A stretch of DNA of 32,705 nucleotides. It comes from RBG-16-66-20 sp964616875 (lineage in GTDB: Bacteria > Pseudomonadota > Gammaproteobacteria > Burkholderiales > SG8-39). Below are positions 17,905 to 25,562 of this stretch, in pieces; the first letter of the stretch is position 1, and each line of letters starts with the position of its first letter. Location: positions 1-32,705 of the forward strand of contig CAZTSJ010000037.1 in the NCBI GenBank assembly GCA_964616875.1, written 5' to 3'. Made by a program: the position numbers and the translations under genes. The notes beneath the pieces were generated by a model. It was not told where the DNA came from. It saw nothing but the letters and a program-made list of their open reading frames with translations, and did no database searches.

Positions 17905-19248
17905 CTAGGCCGACTTCTCCCGCATGGTCACGAACTCCTCCGCAGCGGTCGGGTGGATGCCGATAGTGGCGTCGAACTGGGCCTTGGTGGCGCCCAGCTT
18001 GACCGCGATGGCGACGCCCTGGATGAGCTCGCCCGCGTCGGGGCCGAGCATGTGCGCCCCGACGACGCGCTGGCTCGCCGCATCGACGACGAGCTTCATG
18101 AAGATTCTTTCCTCGCTGTGGCCCATCGTGTGCTTGAGGGAGCGGAAGGCGGTCTTGTAGATGTCCACCTTGCCGTGGCGTTCGCGCGCCTTCGCCTCCG
18201 ACAGGCCCACGGTGCCGAGGTTGGGGTTGGCGAATACGGCGGTGGGGACATTGTCATGGTCCACCGGTGTCGGCGCGCCGCCAAAGAGCGTCTTCGACAG
18301 GGCCATGCCTTCGGCGGTGGCGACCGGCGTGAGGTTGAGGCGGTTGGTGACATCGCCAATGGCATGGATCGAACCCACCGAGCTCTGCGAATACTTGTCG
18401 ACCAGCACAGCGCCGTCCGCACCCAGTTTCACGCCCGCGACCTCCAGGCCCAGGCCCGCGGTGTTCGGCTTGCGCCCGGTCGCAAACATGACCAGATCGA
18501 ACTCATCGATCTTGCCGTCTTCGAACGTGACTTTCAGGCCTTTCTCGATTTTCGAAGGATTTTTCCTGAGTAAAACCGAAACCCCTTTCCTTGACATCTC
18601 TTCGCCTAGCCGCGTGCCCAGCTCGGCATCGAAGCCGCGCAGCAGCTGCGCGCCGCGGTAGGCGAGCGTCGTTTTCACGCCCAGGCCATTGAAAATCGAG
18701 GCGAACTCGACCGCGATGTAGCCGCCACCCACCACCAGCGCGCGGCGCGGCAGTTTCTCGAGGAAGAAGGCTTCGTTCGAGGTGATCGCCAGTTCCTTGC
18801 CCGGAATGTCGGGCAGCTGCGGCCAGGATCCCGTCGCGACAAGGATGTGTTTTGCCGAATGGGTTTTTCCGTCCAGAGAAACGGAATGAGGATCAAGGAC
18901 AACTGCGCGGTCACGAAAAATCGTAACCCCAGCATTGACCAGGATGCGCTCATAGACGCCGTTCAGGCGCGTGATTTCGCGGTCCTTGTTCGCGAGGAGC
19001 TTCTGCCAGTCGAGCACCGGTTCGGCGACGCTCCAGCCGAAATCGGCCGCGTCCTTGAGTTCGTCGCGGAAATGCGCGGCGTAGGAGAGGAGCTTCTTCG
19101 GGATGCAGCCGACGTTGACGCAGGTGCCGCCGAAGCGGCCCGGCTCGGCGATCGCGACGCGCGCGCCGAGCGTGGCCGAGAAGCGGCTGGCGCGAACGCC
19201 GCCGGACCCGCCGCCTATGGTGAAGAGATCGAAATCGAAATTCGGAAT
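17905..19248 (-). CDS. gor: Glutathione-disulfide reductase with non-canonical start
   Basis: About 447 residues; reduces GSSG with NADPH in the cytosol. It shows the FAD-binding loop IGGGSGGVRAS near residue 11 and the redox-active disulfide Cys43/Cys48 in GGTCVNVGCIPKK. It also has the NADPH loop VVGGGYIAVEFA and, at the C-terminus, the partner His432/Glu437 in HPTAAEEFVTMRE. All key residues are present, so the enzyme should work. The oddity is the start. The frame opens after a TGA 33 bases upstream and contains no ATG, GTG or TTG before the FAD loop. The position where homologues have Met is ATT at 19248-19246 (then Pro-Asn-Phe-Asp-Phe-Asp). Either an ATT start or a base error is implied. 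Starting at the first downstream GTG (19017) would remove the FAD loop and disulfide and is rejected. Confidence 0.87.
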   Translation of the reverse strand: MPNFDFDLFTIGGGSGGVRASRFSATLGARVAIAEPGRFGGTCVNVGCIPKKLLSYAAHFRDELKDAADFGWSVAEPVLDWQKLLANKDREITRLNGVYERILVNAGVTIFRDRAVVLDPHSVSLDGKTHSAKHILVATGSWPQLPDIPGKELAITSNEAFFLEKLPRRALVVGGGYIAVEFASIFNGLGVKTTLAYRGAQLLRGFDAELGTRLGEEMSRKGVSVLLRKNPSKIEKGLKVTFEDGKIDEFDLVMFATGRKPNTAGLGLEVAGVKLGADGAVLVDKYSQSSVGSIHAIGDVTNRLNLTPVATAEGMALSKTLFGGAPTPVDHDNVPTAVFANPNLGTVGLSEAKARERHGKVDIYKTAFRSLKHTMGHSEERIFMKLVVDAASQRVVGAHMLGPDAGELIQGVAIAVKLGATKAQFDATIGIHPTAAEEFVTMREKSA

Positions 19249-19258
19249 AGCGCGGGAA

Positions 19259-19522
19259 CTACTTGAGGTTCTTGAGATTCATCCCGACGAGATCCAGGGT
19301 GGCGGCGAGCCTGGCGTGCTGCGGTTTATCGGCCAGCCACTTCATGGCATTATTGACGCGCTGCTCGATCTGCGCGGCCGGCATGCCCTCGATGCCGATA
19401 AACATCTTGGCGAGGTCGGTCAATCCGGCCCCGACGGCGTCCCCGCCCACTTCGCGCAGCATGGTCTCGATCGCCGCGCGGTCGAGATTGGTCACCAGCT
19501 TCATGGTTTTTTCATCGCTCAT
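19259..19522 (-). CDS. Small protein of unknown function (87 aa)
   Basis: An 87-residue, probably cytosolic, helical protein that I do not recognise. It is Met-rich at the start (MSDEKTMKLVTNLDRAAIETMLREVGGDAVG), and the middle reads IGIEGMPAAQIEQRVNNAMKWLADKPQHARLAATLDLVGMNL. No cysteines, membrane segments or metal motifs are seen. ATG at 19522 has AGGAG 8 bases upstream. It lies between the Nudix-MBL gene (14 bases upstream) and glutathione reductase (start about 10 bases downstream), in one minus-strand run. A reading-frame-consistent ribosome-binding site and tight spacing make it a real gene. A link to thiol or CoA metabolism is only guilt by association. Confidence 0.78.
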   Translation of the reverse strand: MSDEKTMKLVTNLDRAAIETMLREVGGDAVGAGLTDLAKMFIGIEGMPAAQIEQRVNNAMKWLADKPQHARLAATLDLVGMNLKNLK

Positions 19523-19536
19523 GGCGCGCTCCTGGC

Positions 19537-21198
19537 CTATTCAGCGGACAGTATATAGCGTCCGCCTGCCTGCCGGGCGCGTCCTTCGGCCACCAGTTTG
19601 TCCAGATGCGCGCTGAGCGAGCGCAGCGCAACCGGGTGTAATTTCGGCGAAACGTCGTCATAGACGACGCTCACCAGCTCCTCCAGCGTCGCTGCACCGC
19701 GACTCTTGAGCGCCGCGGTGACCTTGGCCTCGCGCGCCAGCCGGTGCGCGACGAGGCGCTTCACTTCCTTGTGCGGCGCGCCGATCAGGTAACCGTGTCC
19801 CGGCGCGAAGATCGCGACGTCTACGCCGAGCAGTTTTTCCAGCGAGGCGAGGTAGGTGCGCATGTTGCCGTCGGGCGGATTGATGACCACGGTGGAACCC
19901 TGCATCACGTGGTCGCCCGTGAAGAGCATCTTCGTTTCCTCCAGCAGGTAGCACAGGTGGTTCGAGGCGTGGCCCGGCGTATGCACCGCGCGCAGATGAA
20001 GATTGCCGATGCTCACGCTCTCGCCATCGGCAAGCACCCGGTCCGGCGCATAGCTCCGGTCCTGGTTGGAGCCGGCGGGCGCGCGCTGCCCGAGGATCTG
20101 CGCGCCGGTGGCGGCCTTGAGCGCCGCGCTGGCCGGGGAATGGTCCATGTGGGTGTGGGTGGTGAGGATCCAGCGGATGCGGCCGGCGCCGGCTTTGACG
20201 ATATTCGCGACGTGCGCTTCGAGAGGCGGTCCCGGATCGATCACCGCAATTTCTTTTTCGCCCACCAGGTAGGTGTTGGTGCCCGGTCCCGTCATGGCGC
20301 CGGGGTTGGCCGCAGTGAGGCGCGTGACGAATCGGTCGAGGCGTTTTTCAATCCCGGGCTGGATGACGAAACAGGTATCGCCCTTTTCTTCCGGGTCGCT
20401 CCAGTGGATCTCGTGATAGGGCGGATCGGCGCGCCGGAACAGGCGCTGCGAGCCTTCGTGATCGAGTGCCCAGCAGGCGGCTTCCACCTCGATGTCGCCG
20501 AGGCTCCGGGCGTGCTCCAGGGCAGCGCGCGGCGTCTGCATCGCGGCGAGGTCGGAGAGCGTGCTGCGGGTGGGGAAAATGAGTTCAATCTCGCCGCGCT
20601 TGCCGCGCTCGAGCGCCTCGCGCGGGCTGATCCAGGCGCTGTGCACGGTCTCGGCGCGATCGTGCGCGCCATGCTGCCCCTCGGGCGCGCAGGCGACGAA
20701 GAAGCGCGTGCTGAAGCGCCGCGCGCGGCCCGGCGCCGTGATCCAGTGGCTGTAGTAGGCGATTTCATGCGCGTGGATGTAGAGGTTTTCCTTTTCGAGA
20801 AATTCGCTGAAGTTCAGCGCGCCCTCGTTCAAGGGTTTTCGGAATGGCTCCAGGATCGTGGCCCGTCGCGGACTGATTGGAGAATTCTTTTCATCAAAGG
20901 CAAGCAGAATCCCCGATTCCTCGAAACACTCCCGCGCTGCGGCGACCCAGTAGGCGAGGCCGCCCGAGGCGAGCCCCATGCGCGCGCTCGCCTGCGCGTC
21001 GTCCAGGCCGCGCACGCGCTGCGCCGCTCGCTCGCTCGCATCGTCCGCATCGAGCGCGCCGCCGGGGAACACGAAGGCGCCGGGCAGGAACGCCGCCTTG
21101 CTGGTGCGTTGGAGCATGAATACTTCAGGTGCCGCGGCATTGTCACGCAACAGCAGGATGGTCGCCGCCGGGCGCGGCGTCTGTTTTTGCTCGCTCAA
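19537..21198 (-). CDS. Nudix hydrolase fused to metallo-beta-lactamase-fold hydrolase (LACTB2-like)
   Basis: A 553-residue two-domain protein. Residues 1-250 are a Nudix domain of the NUDT19/NUDT7 kind. The box is interrupted by an insertion: the opening GG is at FVFPGGALDADD (about 44-52) and the catalytic RECFEESGI at about 89-97. Residues 285-553 are a metallo-beta-lactamase hydrolase with H-T-H-M-D-H at 348-353, a GH loop in HTPGHASNHLC and FAPGHGYLIG. A winged-helix-like C-terminus (LEELVSVVYDDVSPKLHPVALRSLSAHLDKLV) resembles LACTB2. CoA-derivative hydrolysis is plausible for the Nudix part because NUDT7/19 cleave CoA and the upstream gene is acyl-CoA related. The start is TTG at 21198, overlapping the SDR stop as TTGA. 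Upstream in-frame codons belong to the SDR region. Confidence 0.88.
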   Translation of the reverse strand: MSEQKQTPRPAATILLLRDNAAAPEVFMLQRTSKAAFLPGAFVFPGGALDADDASERAAQRVRGLDDAQASARMGLASGGLAYWVAAARECFEESGILLAFDEKNSPISPRRATILEPFRKPLNEGALNFSEFLEKENLYIHAHEIAYYSHWITAPGRARRFSTRFFVACAPEGQHGAHDRAETVHSAWISPREALERGKRGEIELIFPTRSTLSDLAAMQTPRAALEHARSLGDIEVEAACWALDHEGSQRLFRRADPPYHEIHWSDPEEKGDTCFVIQPGIEKRLDRFVTRLTAANPGAMTGPGTNTYLVGEKEIAVIDPGPPLEAHVANIVKAGAGRIRWILTTHTHMDHSPASAALKAATGAQILGQRAPAGSNQDRSYAPDRVLADGESVSIGNLHLRAVHTPGHASNHLCYLLEETKMLFTGDHVMQGSTVVINPPDGNMRTYLASLEKLLGVDVAIFAPGHGYLIGAPHKEVKRLVAHRLAREAKVTAALKSRGAATLEELVSVVYDDVSPKLHPVALRSLSAHLDKLVAEGRARQAGGRYILSAE

Positions 21199-22091
21199 GC
21201 ACCGCGCTCCGTGCGGTCCTGCACGCGGCCCACGCGATCTTTTTCGTTCTGCGCCTTGATCATGGCGCGCGTCTTCTCCCAGTCCGCGTCGGTGAGCTTG
21301 TCGAGGTCCGTGAAGCCGGCGCCATTGGCGAGGTAACCCGCGCCGTCCACCGCGATGGTTTCGCCGGTGAGCCATTCACAGCCGTCCGCCATCAGGAAGG
21401 TGGCGAGGTTCTGCAGTTCGGGCATCGCGCCGATGCGGCGCATCGGGTTGCTCTCGTTCGAGTCCTCGAAGGTGCCGCCGGGGCGCAGGCGTTTGGCAGC
21501 ACCCTCGGTGGGGAAGGGGCCGGGCGCGATTGCGTTCAAGCGGATGCCGTAGCGGCCCCACTCGACCGCGAGCGATTTGGTCATGACGTGCAGGCCCGCC
21601 TTCGACATCGCCGAGGGCACGACATAGGGCGAGCCGGTATGCACCCAGGTCACGAGGATGGAAAGCACCGAGCCCTTGTGCCCGCCCGCGATCCAGCGCT
21701 TGCCCACCGCGTGCGTCACGTAGAAGCTGCCGTGAAACACGATGTTGGCGATGGCGTTGAAGCCGTTGGGCGTCAGGTCCTTGGTCGGGCTGATGAAATT
21801 CCCGGCCGCGTTGTTCACCAGGCCGGTGAGCGGCCCGGCTTCGTCCCAGATGCGCTGCGCCATCGCGTCCACTGCCTGCGCGTCGCGGATGTCCACGGCG
21901 TGCGTCCTGACCGTGCCGCCGTGCTTGTCCGTCAATTCCTTTGCAGTGGAATCCAGCACAGCGCCGCGCCGGCCCGCGAGCCAGACCTCGGCGCCGAGCT
22001 GCAGGTACCGCGTTGCGATTTCCTTGCCCAGGCCGGTGCCGCCACCGGTGATCAGGATGCGCTTACCTTTGAGCAGGCCTGCCTTGAACAT
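21195..22091 (-). CDS. SDR oxidoreductase, 2,4-dienoyl-CoA reductase-like
   Basis: A 298-residue short-chain dehydrogenase. The NADP(H) loop is ITGGGTGLGKEIA near residues 14-26, with NNAAGNF near 94-100. The active-site region is SPYVVPSAMSKAGLHVMTKSLAVEW, where the usual Tyr-x3-Lys is replaced by Ser-x3-Lys with the tyrosine shifted upstream. That arrangement, the following IAPGPFPTEGA and the C-terminal tail LDKLTDADWEKTRAMI match mitochondrial and bacterial 2,4-dienoyl-CoA reductases (DECR). Removal of double bonds from unsaturated fatty acyl-CoA is the likely reaction. The ATG at 22091 has GGAG 5 bases upstream, inside a perfect inverted repeat. It is the first gene of a minus-strand run with Nudix-MBL, the 87-residue protein and gor. 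Confidence 0.88.
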   Translation of the reverse strand: MFKAGLLKGKRILITGGGTGLGKEIATRYLQLGAEVWLAGRRGAVLDSTAKELTDKHGGTVRTHAVDIRDAQAVDAMAQRIWDEAGPLTGLVNNAAGNFISPTKDLTPNGFNAIANIVFHGSFYVTHAVGKRWIAGGHKGSVLSILVTWVHTGSPYVVPSAMSKAGLHVMTKSLAVEWGRYGIRLNAIAPGPFPTEGAAKRLRPGGTFEDSNESNPMRRIGAMPELQNLATFLMADGCEWLTGETIAVDGAGYLANGAGFTDLDKLTDADWEKTRAMIKAQNEKDRVGRVQDRTERGA

Positions 22092-22092
22092 C

Positions 22093-22117
22093 GGCGCTCC
22101 AGAATGCGGGGAGCGCC
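22093..22117. promoter_or_regulatory. Perfect 8-bp inverted repeat over the SDR ribosome-binding site
   Basis: GGCGCTCC (22093-22100), nine bases, then GGAGCGCC (22110-22117). The two arms are exact reverse complements. On the minus strand the second arm ends one base before the SDR start codon and contains its GGAG ribosome-binding sequence. A -10-like TAAAAT lies just upstream (22124-22119, minus). If transcription starts near 22112 the RNA would contain only part of the first arm, so a DNA operator for a dimeric regulator is as likely as an RNA hairpin. In a longer read-through transcript it could mask the ribosome-binding site. No T-run follows, so it is not an ordinary terminator. Confidence 0.7.
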
Positions 22118-22138
22118 TATTTTACGGTCGGCTAGCGC

Positions 22139-22366
22139 TCAGGCGAGCGAAACCGAAGCATCGGCGAAGGCCTGCACGAGGGTGAGTCCGGGCCGGTCGA
22201 CCCGGAAGCAGTAACCCGGCTCGAGCACGACGTCCTTGCGGCTGTTCTCTTCGGTGATCCATACCGAGCCTTCGCGGGCGCAGATGGTGCTGCCGACCGC
22301 GTCCCGGATTCTCAGCGTCTGCCCGCGGGCGAGCCGCAGGGCGCCGGAAGCAAGTTCGAGTTTCAT
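22139..22366 (-). CDS. DUF2917 domain-containing protein
   Basis: A 75-residue protein matching the DUF2917 pattern: LASGALRLARGQTLRIRDAVGSTICAREGSVWITEE, followed by DVVLEPGYCFRVDRPGLTLVQAF. The GSVWIT core and the late L-x-PG-x-x-F/Y turn suggest a small cupin-like beta fold; function is unknown. The family is largely confined to beta- and gammaproteobacteria and commonly sits next to LysR-type regulators. ATG at 22366 has AAAGGA 8 bases upstream. A small basic protein gene ends 42 bases upstream on the same strand, and beyond it a LysR gene is divergent. The two small genes are probably co-transcribed targets of that regulator. Confidence 0.85.
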   Translation of the reverse strand: MKLELASGALRLARGQTLRIRDAVGSTICAREGSVWITEENSRKDVVLEPGYCFRVDRPGLTLVQAFADASVSLA

Positions 22367-22408
22367 GACGATATCCTTTCAGTAGACGGTGTTGCTTGAC
22401 GGTTGCGA

Positions 22409-22621
22409 TCAGCCCAGGCGCGCGATCCAGCGCCCCGGATGCATGCGATTACCTGGGGCAAAGCGCGCCTTCAGGCAGCCGGGCAAGCGGGCCACGCTGC
22501 CGAATAGCCATGCGAATCCAGCACCGATGGCGCGGGACCGCTCCCGGTGTGCCGCAGTCGTCAGCCGACGGCGCAGCAGGGCGGGGCTGTTGTGGAACTC
22601 TTCCATGATGTAACGGTTCAT
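22409..22621 (-). CDS. Small basic protein of unknown function (70 aa)
   Basis: A 70-residue Arg-rich protein starting MNRYIMEEFHNSPALLRRRLTTAAHRERSRAIG. A short hydrophobic stretch, AGFAWLFGSVARLPG, follows, then a basic tail ending PGRWIARLG. The pattern is an amphipathic, possibly membrane-associated helix flanked by basic residues. I do not recognise a named family. Support for the gene is the very good ribosome-binding site AAGGAG 7 bases before ATG 22621, plus its position facing a LysR regulator across a 78-base gap with a T-N11-A box. On the minus strand TTGAGG-N17-CATCAT is a fair sigma-70 promoter for it, with the -10 inside that box. Confidence 0.75.
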   Translation of the reverse strand: MNRYIMEEFHNSPALLRRRLTTAAHRERSRAIGAGFAWLFGSVARLPGCLKARFAPGNRMHPGRWIARLG

Positions 22622-22637
22622 TGTTTGCTCCTTGCGT

Positions 22638-22657
22638 TTGACATGCGCATGATGCAT
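22638..22657 (+). promoter_or_regulatory. LysR-type T-N11-A box overlapping a consensus -35 element
   Basis: Bases 22643-22657 form ATGC-N7-GCAT, a 15-base dyad with the T-N11-A arrangement expected of a LysR recognition site. It is 43 bases before the LysR ATG (22700) and 22 bases from the start of the divergent small gene. A perfect TTGACA lies at 22638-22643 in the LysR direction, although the -10 position (TTGCGC) is poor. On the other strand TTGAGG-N17-CATCAT could serve the small gene. The layout fits autorepression by the regulator and control of the divergent gene. Confidence 0.6.
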
Positions 22658-22699
22658 CCTTGCGCCTGGAGCCTCAAACGGGGAATTCACAGGTCTGGC

Positions 22700-23635
22700 A
22701 TGCAAAAAAGGAATGTTAACCAGCAACCCCGGCTGCCCTCGCTCGACCTGCTCAAGGGTTTCGAGGCCGCCGCGCGGCTGCTTTCCTTCACCAAAGCGGG
22801 TGACGAGCTCTTCCTCTCCCAGTCGGCTGTCAGCCGCCAGATCCAGGAGCTCGAGGAGCAGCTCGGGGTGCCCCTGTTCGAGCGGCGCCACCGCGCGCTG
22901 GAGCTGACCGGGGCCGGGCAGGCCCTCTACGCTGCTTCGGCGCAGGTGCTGGCGACGATGCGCAGCGTCACCGACCGGCTGCGCGCCACGCGCAGCCGCC
23001 GCACACTGGCGGTCACCACGACGCAGTCCTTTGCCTCGCTCTGGCTGATCCCTCGCCTCGCGGGCTTTACGCGTACGCACGCCGACTTGGACGTGCGCAT
23101 CAGCGCCGAGACGCGCGTGCTGGACCTGGAGCGCGACGGCCTCGACCTCGCGATCCGGCACGGCCCGGCGGTGCTCGCCGGCCCGCATGCGCTGCGCCTG
23201 TTCGGTGAGCGCGTGTTTCCGGTCTGCAGCCCCAAGCTCATGAAGGATCCGGACAAGCCGCTGCGCGAGCCGGCGGACTTGCGCCACCACGTGCTGCTGC
23301 AATACGACGACCCCGAGGGCCGCCATCCCTGGATGCACTGGAAAACCTGGCTCGAGATCGAGCGCCTGGTCGACCTGCGGCCCGCCGGCAGCCTCTCGTT
23401 CTCGGGCTATGACCAGATCATTCCCGCGGCGATCGCCGGTTTCGGCGTCGCGCTCGGCCGCAGCCCGCTGGTGCGCAAGCTGCTCTCCTCGGGGGAACTG
23501 GTGGCGCCCTTCAAGCGCAGCGCCGATCCCGCGCGCGCCTACTACGCCATCGTGTCGAAGAATTCCGAAGGCCGGCCCGAGGTGGCCGACTTCGTCAATT
23601 GGCTGAGGGACGAAGCGAAGAAAGAACCGCGCTAG
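22700..23635 (+). CDS. LysR-family transcriptional regulator, GcvA-like
   Basis: A 311-residue regulator. The winged helix-turn-helix is at residues 10-68 (LDLLKGFEAAARLLSFTKAGDELFLSQSAVSRQIQELEEQLG, then LFERRHRALELTGAG). A periplasmic-binding-like effector domain follows from about residue 95 (LAVTTTQSFASLWLIPRLAGF, the GcvA/AmpR style of opening). Its conserved RISAETRVLDLERDGLDLAIRHG is typical of the GcvA group. ATG at 22700 has AGGT nearby; longer frames upstream lack support. It is divergent from two small genes, and its TAG stop interlocks with that of the convergent quinone oxidoreductase gene (CTAG). The effector is unknown. Confidence 0.92.
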   Translation: MQKRNVNQQPRLPSLDLLKGFEAAARLLSFTKAGDELFLSQSAVSRQIQELEEQLGVPLFERRHRALELTGAGQALYAASAQVLATMRSVTDRLRATRSRRTLAVTTTQSFASLWLIPRLAGFTRTHADLDVRISAETRVLDLERDGLDLAIRHGPAVLAGPHALRLFGERVFPVCSPKLMKDPDKPLREPADLRHHVLLQYDDPEGRHPWMHWKTWLEIERLVDLRPAGSLSFSGYDQIIPAAIAGFGVALGRSPLVRKLLSSGELVAPFKRSADPARAYYAIVSKNSEGRPEVADFVNWLRDEAKKEPR

Positions 23636-24609
23636 ACGGTCAGCACAATCTTGCCGATATGCTGCGAGGACTCCATCAACTTGTGCGCTTCGCTCGCCTG
23701 CGCGAGCGGGAAGGTCTTGTAGATCACCGGCTTGATCCTGCCGGCTTCGATGAGCGGCCAGATTTTCTCGCGCAGGCTGCGCGCGATGGCGCCCTTGAAC
23801 TCGACCGGGCGCGGCCGCAGTGTGGAGCCGGTGATGACTATCCGGCGCCGCTGTATTTCGAAGATGTCGATCTCGGCCTTCGACCCGCCCAGCGATGCGA
23901 TGAAGACCAGCCGGCCTTCGTCGGCGAGGCATTTCAGTTCCCTCGGCACGTAATCGCCGCCCACCATGTCGAGGATCACGTTGACGCCCTTGCCGCCGGT
24001 CGCGGCCATGATCTCGGCGCCGAAGTCCTGCGTTTTGTAGTTGATCGCCTTTTCGGCGCCCAGTCTTACGCAGGCGGCGCATTTGTCGTCGCTGCCGGCG
24101 GTGGCAAAGATGCGGTTGCCCATTGCCGCGGCCATCTGGATCGCGGTGACGCCGATGCCGGAGCTGCCGCCCTGTACCAGCAGCGATTCGCCCGGCGCGA
24201 GGCGCGCGCGGTCGTAGACGTTCGACCAGACGGTGAAGAAAGTTTCGGGCAGCGAGGCGGCTTCCTGCGCGCTGAGCCCCTTGGGGATGGGCAGCGCCTG
24301 TACTTCCGGCGTGACGCAATATTCGGCATAGCCGCCGCCATGGGTGAGGGCGCAGACTTTGTCGCCGATTTTGAAATTTTTTGCAGCACTACCCAAAGCA
24401 ACAACTTCGCCGGCGATTTCCAGGCCCGGCAGGTCGGAGGCGCCCGGTGGCACCGGGTACCTGCCCATGCGCTGAAGTACGTCGGGACGGTTGATGCCCG
24501 CCGCCGCGACCTTTACCAGGATTTCGTCCGCCTTCGGCGCGGGCGTGGGGCGCTCGGCGACGATTAGGACTTCAGGACCGCCGGGCTTGCTGATCTCGAT
24601 GCATTTCAT
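23632..24609 (-). CDS. NAD(P)H quinone oxidoreductase, PIG3/zinc-independent MDR family
   Basis: A 325-residue medium-chain dehydrogenase/reductase. It starts MKCIEISKPGGPEVLIVAERPTPAP and has the PIG3-type segments VKVAAAGINRPDVLQRMGRYPVPPGASDLPGLEIAGEV. The NADPH loop is VQGGSSGIGVTAIQMA near residues 142-157. The zinc-binding cysteines of alcohol dehydrogenases are absent. PIG3/TP53I3 relatives reduce quinones with NADPH. The ATG (24609) overlaps the stop of the Ser/Thr dehydratase gene as ATGA, so it is the third gene of the dehalogenase-dehydratase-oxidoreductase operon. Its stop interlocks with that of LysR. Confidence 0.9.
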   Translation of the reverse strand: MKCIEISKPGGPEVLIVAERPTPAPKADEILVKVAAAGINRPDVLQRMGRYPVPPGASDLPGLEIAGEVVALGSAAKNFKIGDKVCALTHGGGYAEYCVTPEVQALPIPKGLSAQEAASLPETFFTVWSNVYDRARLAPGESLLVQGGSSGIGVTAIQMAAAMGNRIFATAGSDDKCAACVRLGAEKAINYKTQDFGAEIMAATGGKGVNVILDMVGGDYVPRELKCLADEGRLVFIASLGGSKAEIDIFEIQRRRIVITGSTLRPRPVEFKGAIARSLREKIWPLIEAGRIKPVIYKTFPLAQASEAHKLMESSQHIGKIVLTV

Positions 24610-25562
24610 GGGGTGCGGATCATAGCAGCCATGGCTTTGACGTCCACGTTACCGCCGGAGAGGATGACGCCGACGCGCTTGCCCGTCACATCGATCTTTT
24701 TCTCGAGCAGCGCGCAGGCGGCGAGCGCTCCGGTGGGCTCGACGAGGGTTTTCATGCGTTCCCAAAGGAAGAACATCGACTTCAGGAGTTCTTCGTCCGT
24801 CACAGTAAGGAAGTCGTCCACATTTGCGCGTATCAGCGCGAAGGTGAGCTTGCCGAGCGCCGTGGTGCGCGCACCGTCGGCGATGGTATCGGGCAGTCCG
24901 ATGCGCTCGATCTTGCCCGAGCGGAAGGAACGCAGGCCGTCATCGCCTGCAGCCGGCTCGACGCCGATCACGCGGCAGCCCGGCGACAGATGCCTGGCCG
25001 CGAGGGCGCAGCCCGAGAGCAGGCCGCCGCCGCCGCAGGGCACCATCAGGACATCCAGCGGGCCGGCGTCCTCGAACAGTTCCTTGGCCGCCGTGCCCTG
25101 GCCCGCAACGATGTGCGGGTGGTCGAAGGGCGGAATCAGCGTAAGGCCACGCTCGGATGAAATGCGTTTCGCGAGCTCTTCTCTATCCTGGTTTTTTTCA
25201 TAAAGAACAACTTCAGCGCCATAGCCCCTGGTCGCGTCCAACTTTACCGGGGGCGCGTCGGTGGGCATGACGATCGTCGCCGGAATCCCGAGCAGCTTTC
25301 CCGAGAGCGCCACTGCCTGGGCGTGGTTGCCCGAGGAAAACGCGACTACACCGCGGCGCTTCTCCTCGGCAGTAAGCTGGGAGAGTGCGTTATACGCGCC
25401 ACGAAACTTGAAGGCTCCCATGCGCTGCAGATTCTCGGCTTTGAAGTAGACCTTCGCCCCGCTGAGCACATCCACCGTTGCCGACCGAAGCACGGGCGTG
25501 CGATGCACCTCAGACCGGATGCGTTCGTGTGCGAGTGCGACATCCGCATAAGTCACTTCCAT
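24606..25562 (-). CDS. Threonine/serine (or threo-3-hydroxyaspartate) dehydratase
   Basis: A 318-residue fold-type II PLP enzyme of the serine racemase/threonine dehydratase group without the C-terminal ACT regulatory domain. The PLP lysine is Lys52 in GAFKFRGAYNAL. The substrate loop is SSGNHAQAVAL near 75-85, and the phosphate-binding glycine loop is PCGGGGLLSG near 173-182. The end SGGNVDVKAMAAMI is typical. Substrates in this group include L-serine, L-threonine and beta-hydroxyaspartate (BhcB-like); sequence alone does not decide. ATG at 25562 overlaps the dehalogenase gene by ten bases, and an ATGA overlap leads into the quinone oxidoreductase gene. Confidence 0.9.
   Translation of the reverse strand: MEVTYADVALAHERIRSEVHRTPVLRSATVDVLSGAKVYFKAENLQRMGAFKFRGAYNALSQLTAEEKRRGVVAFSSGNHAQAVALSGKLLGIPATIVMPTDAPPVKLDATRGYGAEVVLYEKNQDREELAKRISSERGLTLIPPFDHPHIVAGQGTAAKELFEDAGPLDVLMVPCGGGGLLSGCALAARHLSPGCRVIGVEPAAGDDGLRSFRSGKIERIGLPDTIADGARTTALGKLTFALIRANVDDFLTVTDEELLKSMFFLWERMKTLVEPTGALAACALLEKKIDVTGKRVGVILSGGNVDVKAMAAMIRTP

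Noticed and set aside
17905..19017. Glutathione reductase as a truncated gene starting at GTG 19017
   Set aside because: The frame is intact upstream and encodes the FAD loop and redox disulfide; only the start codon is non-standard.
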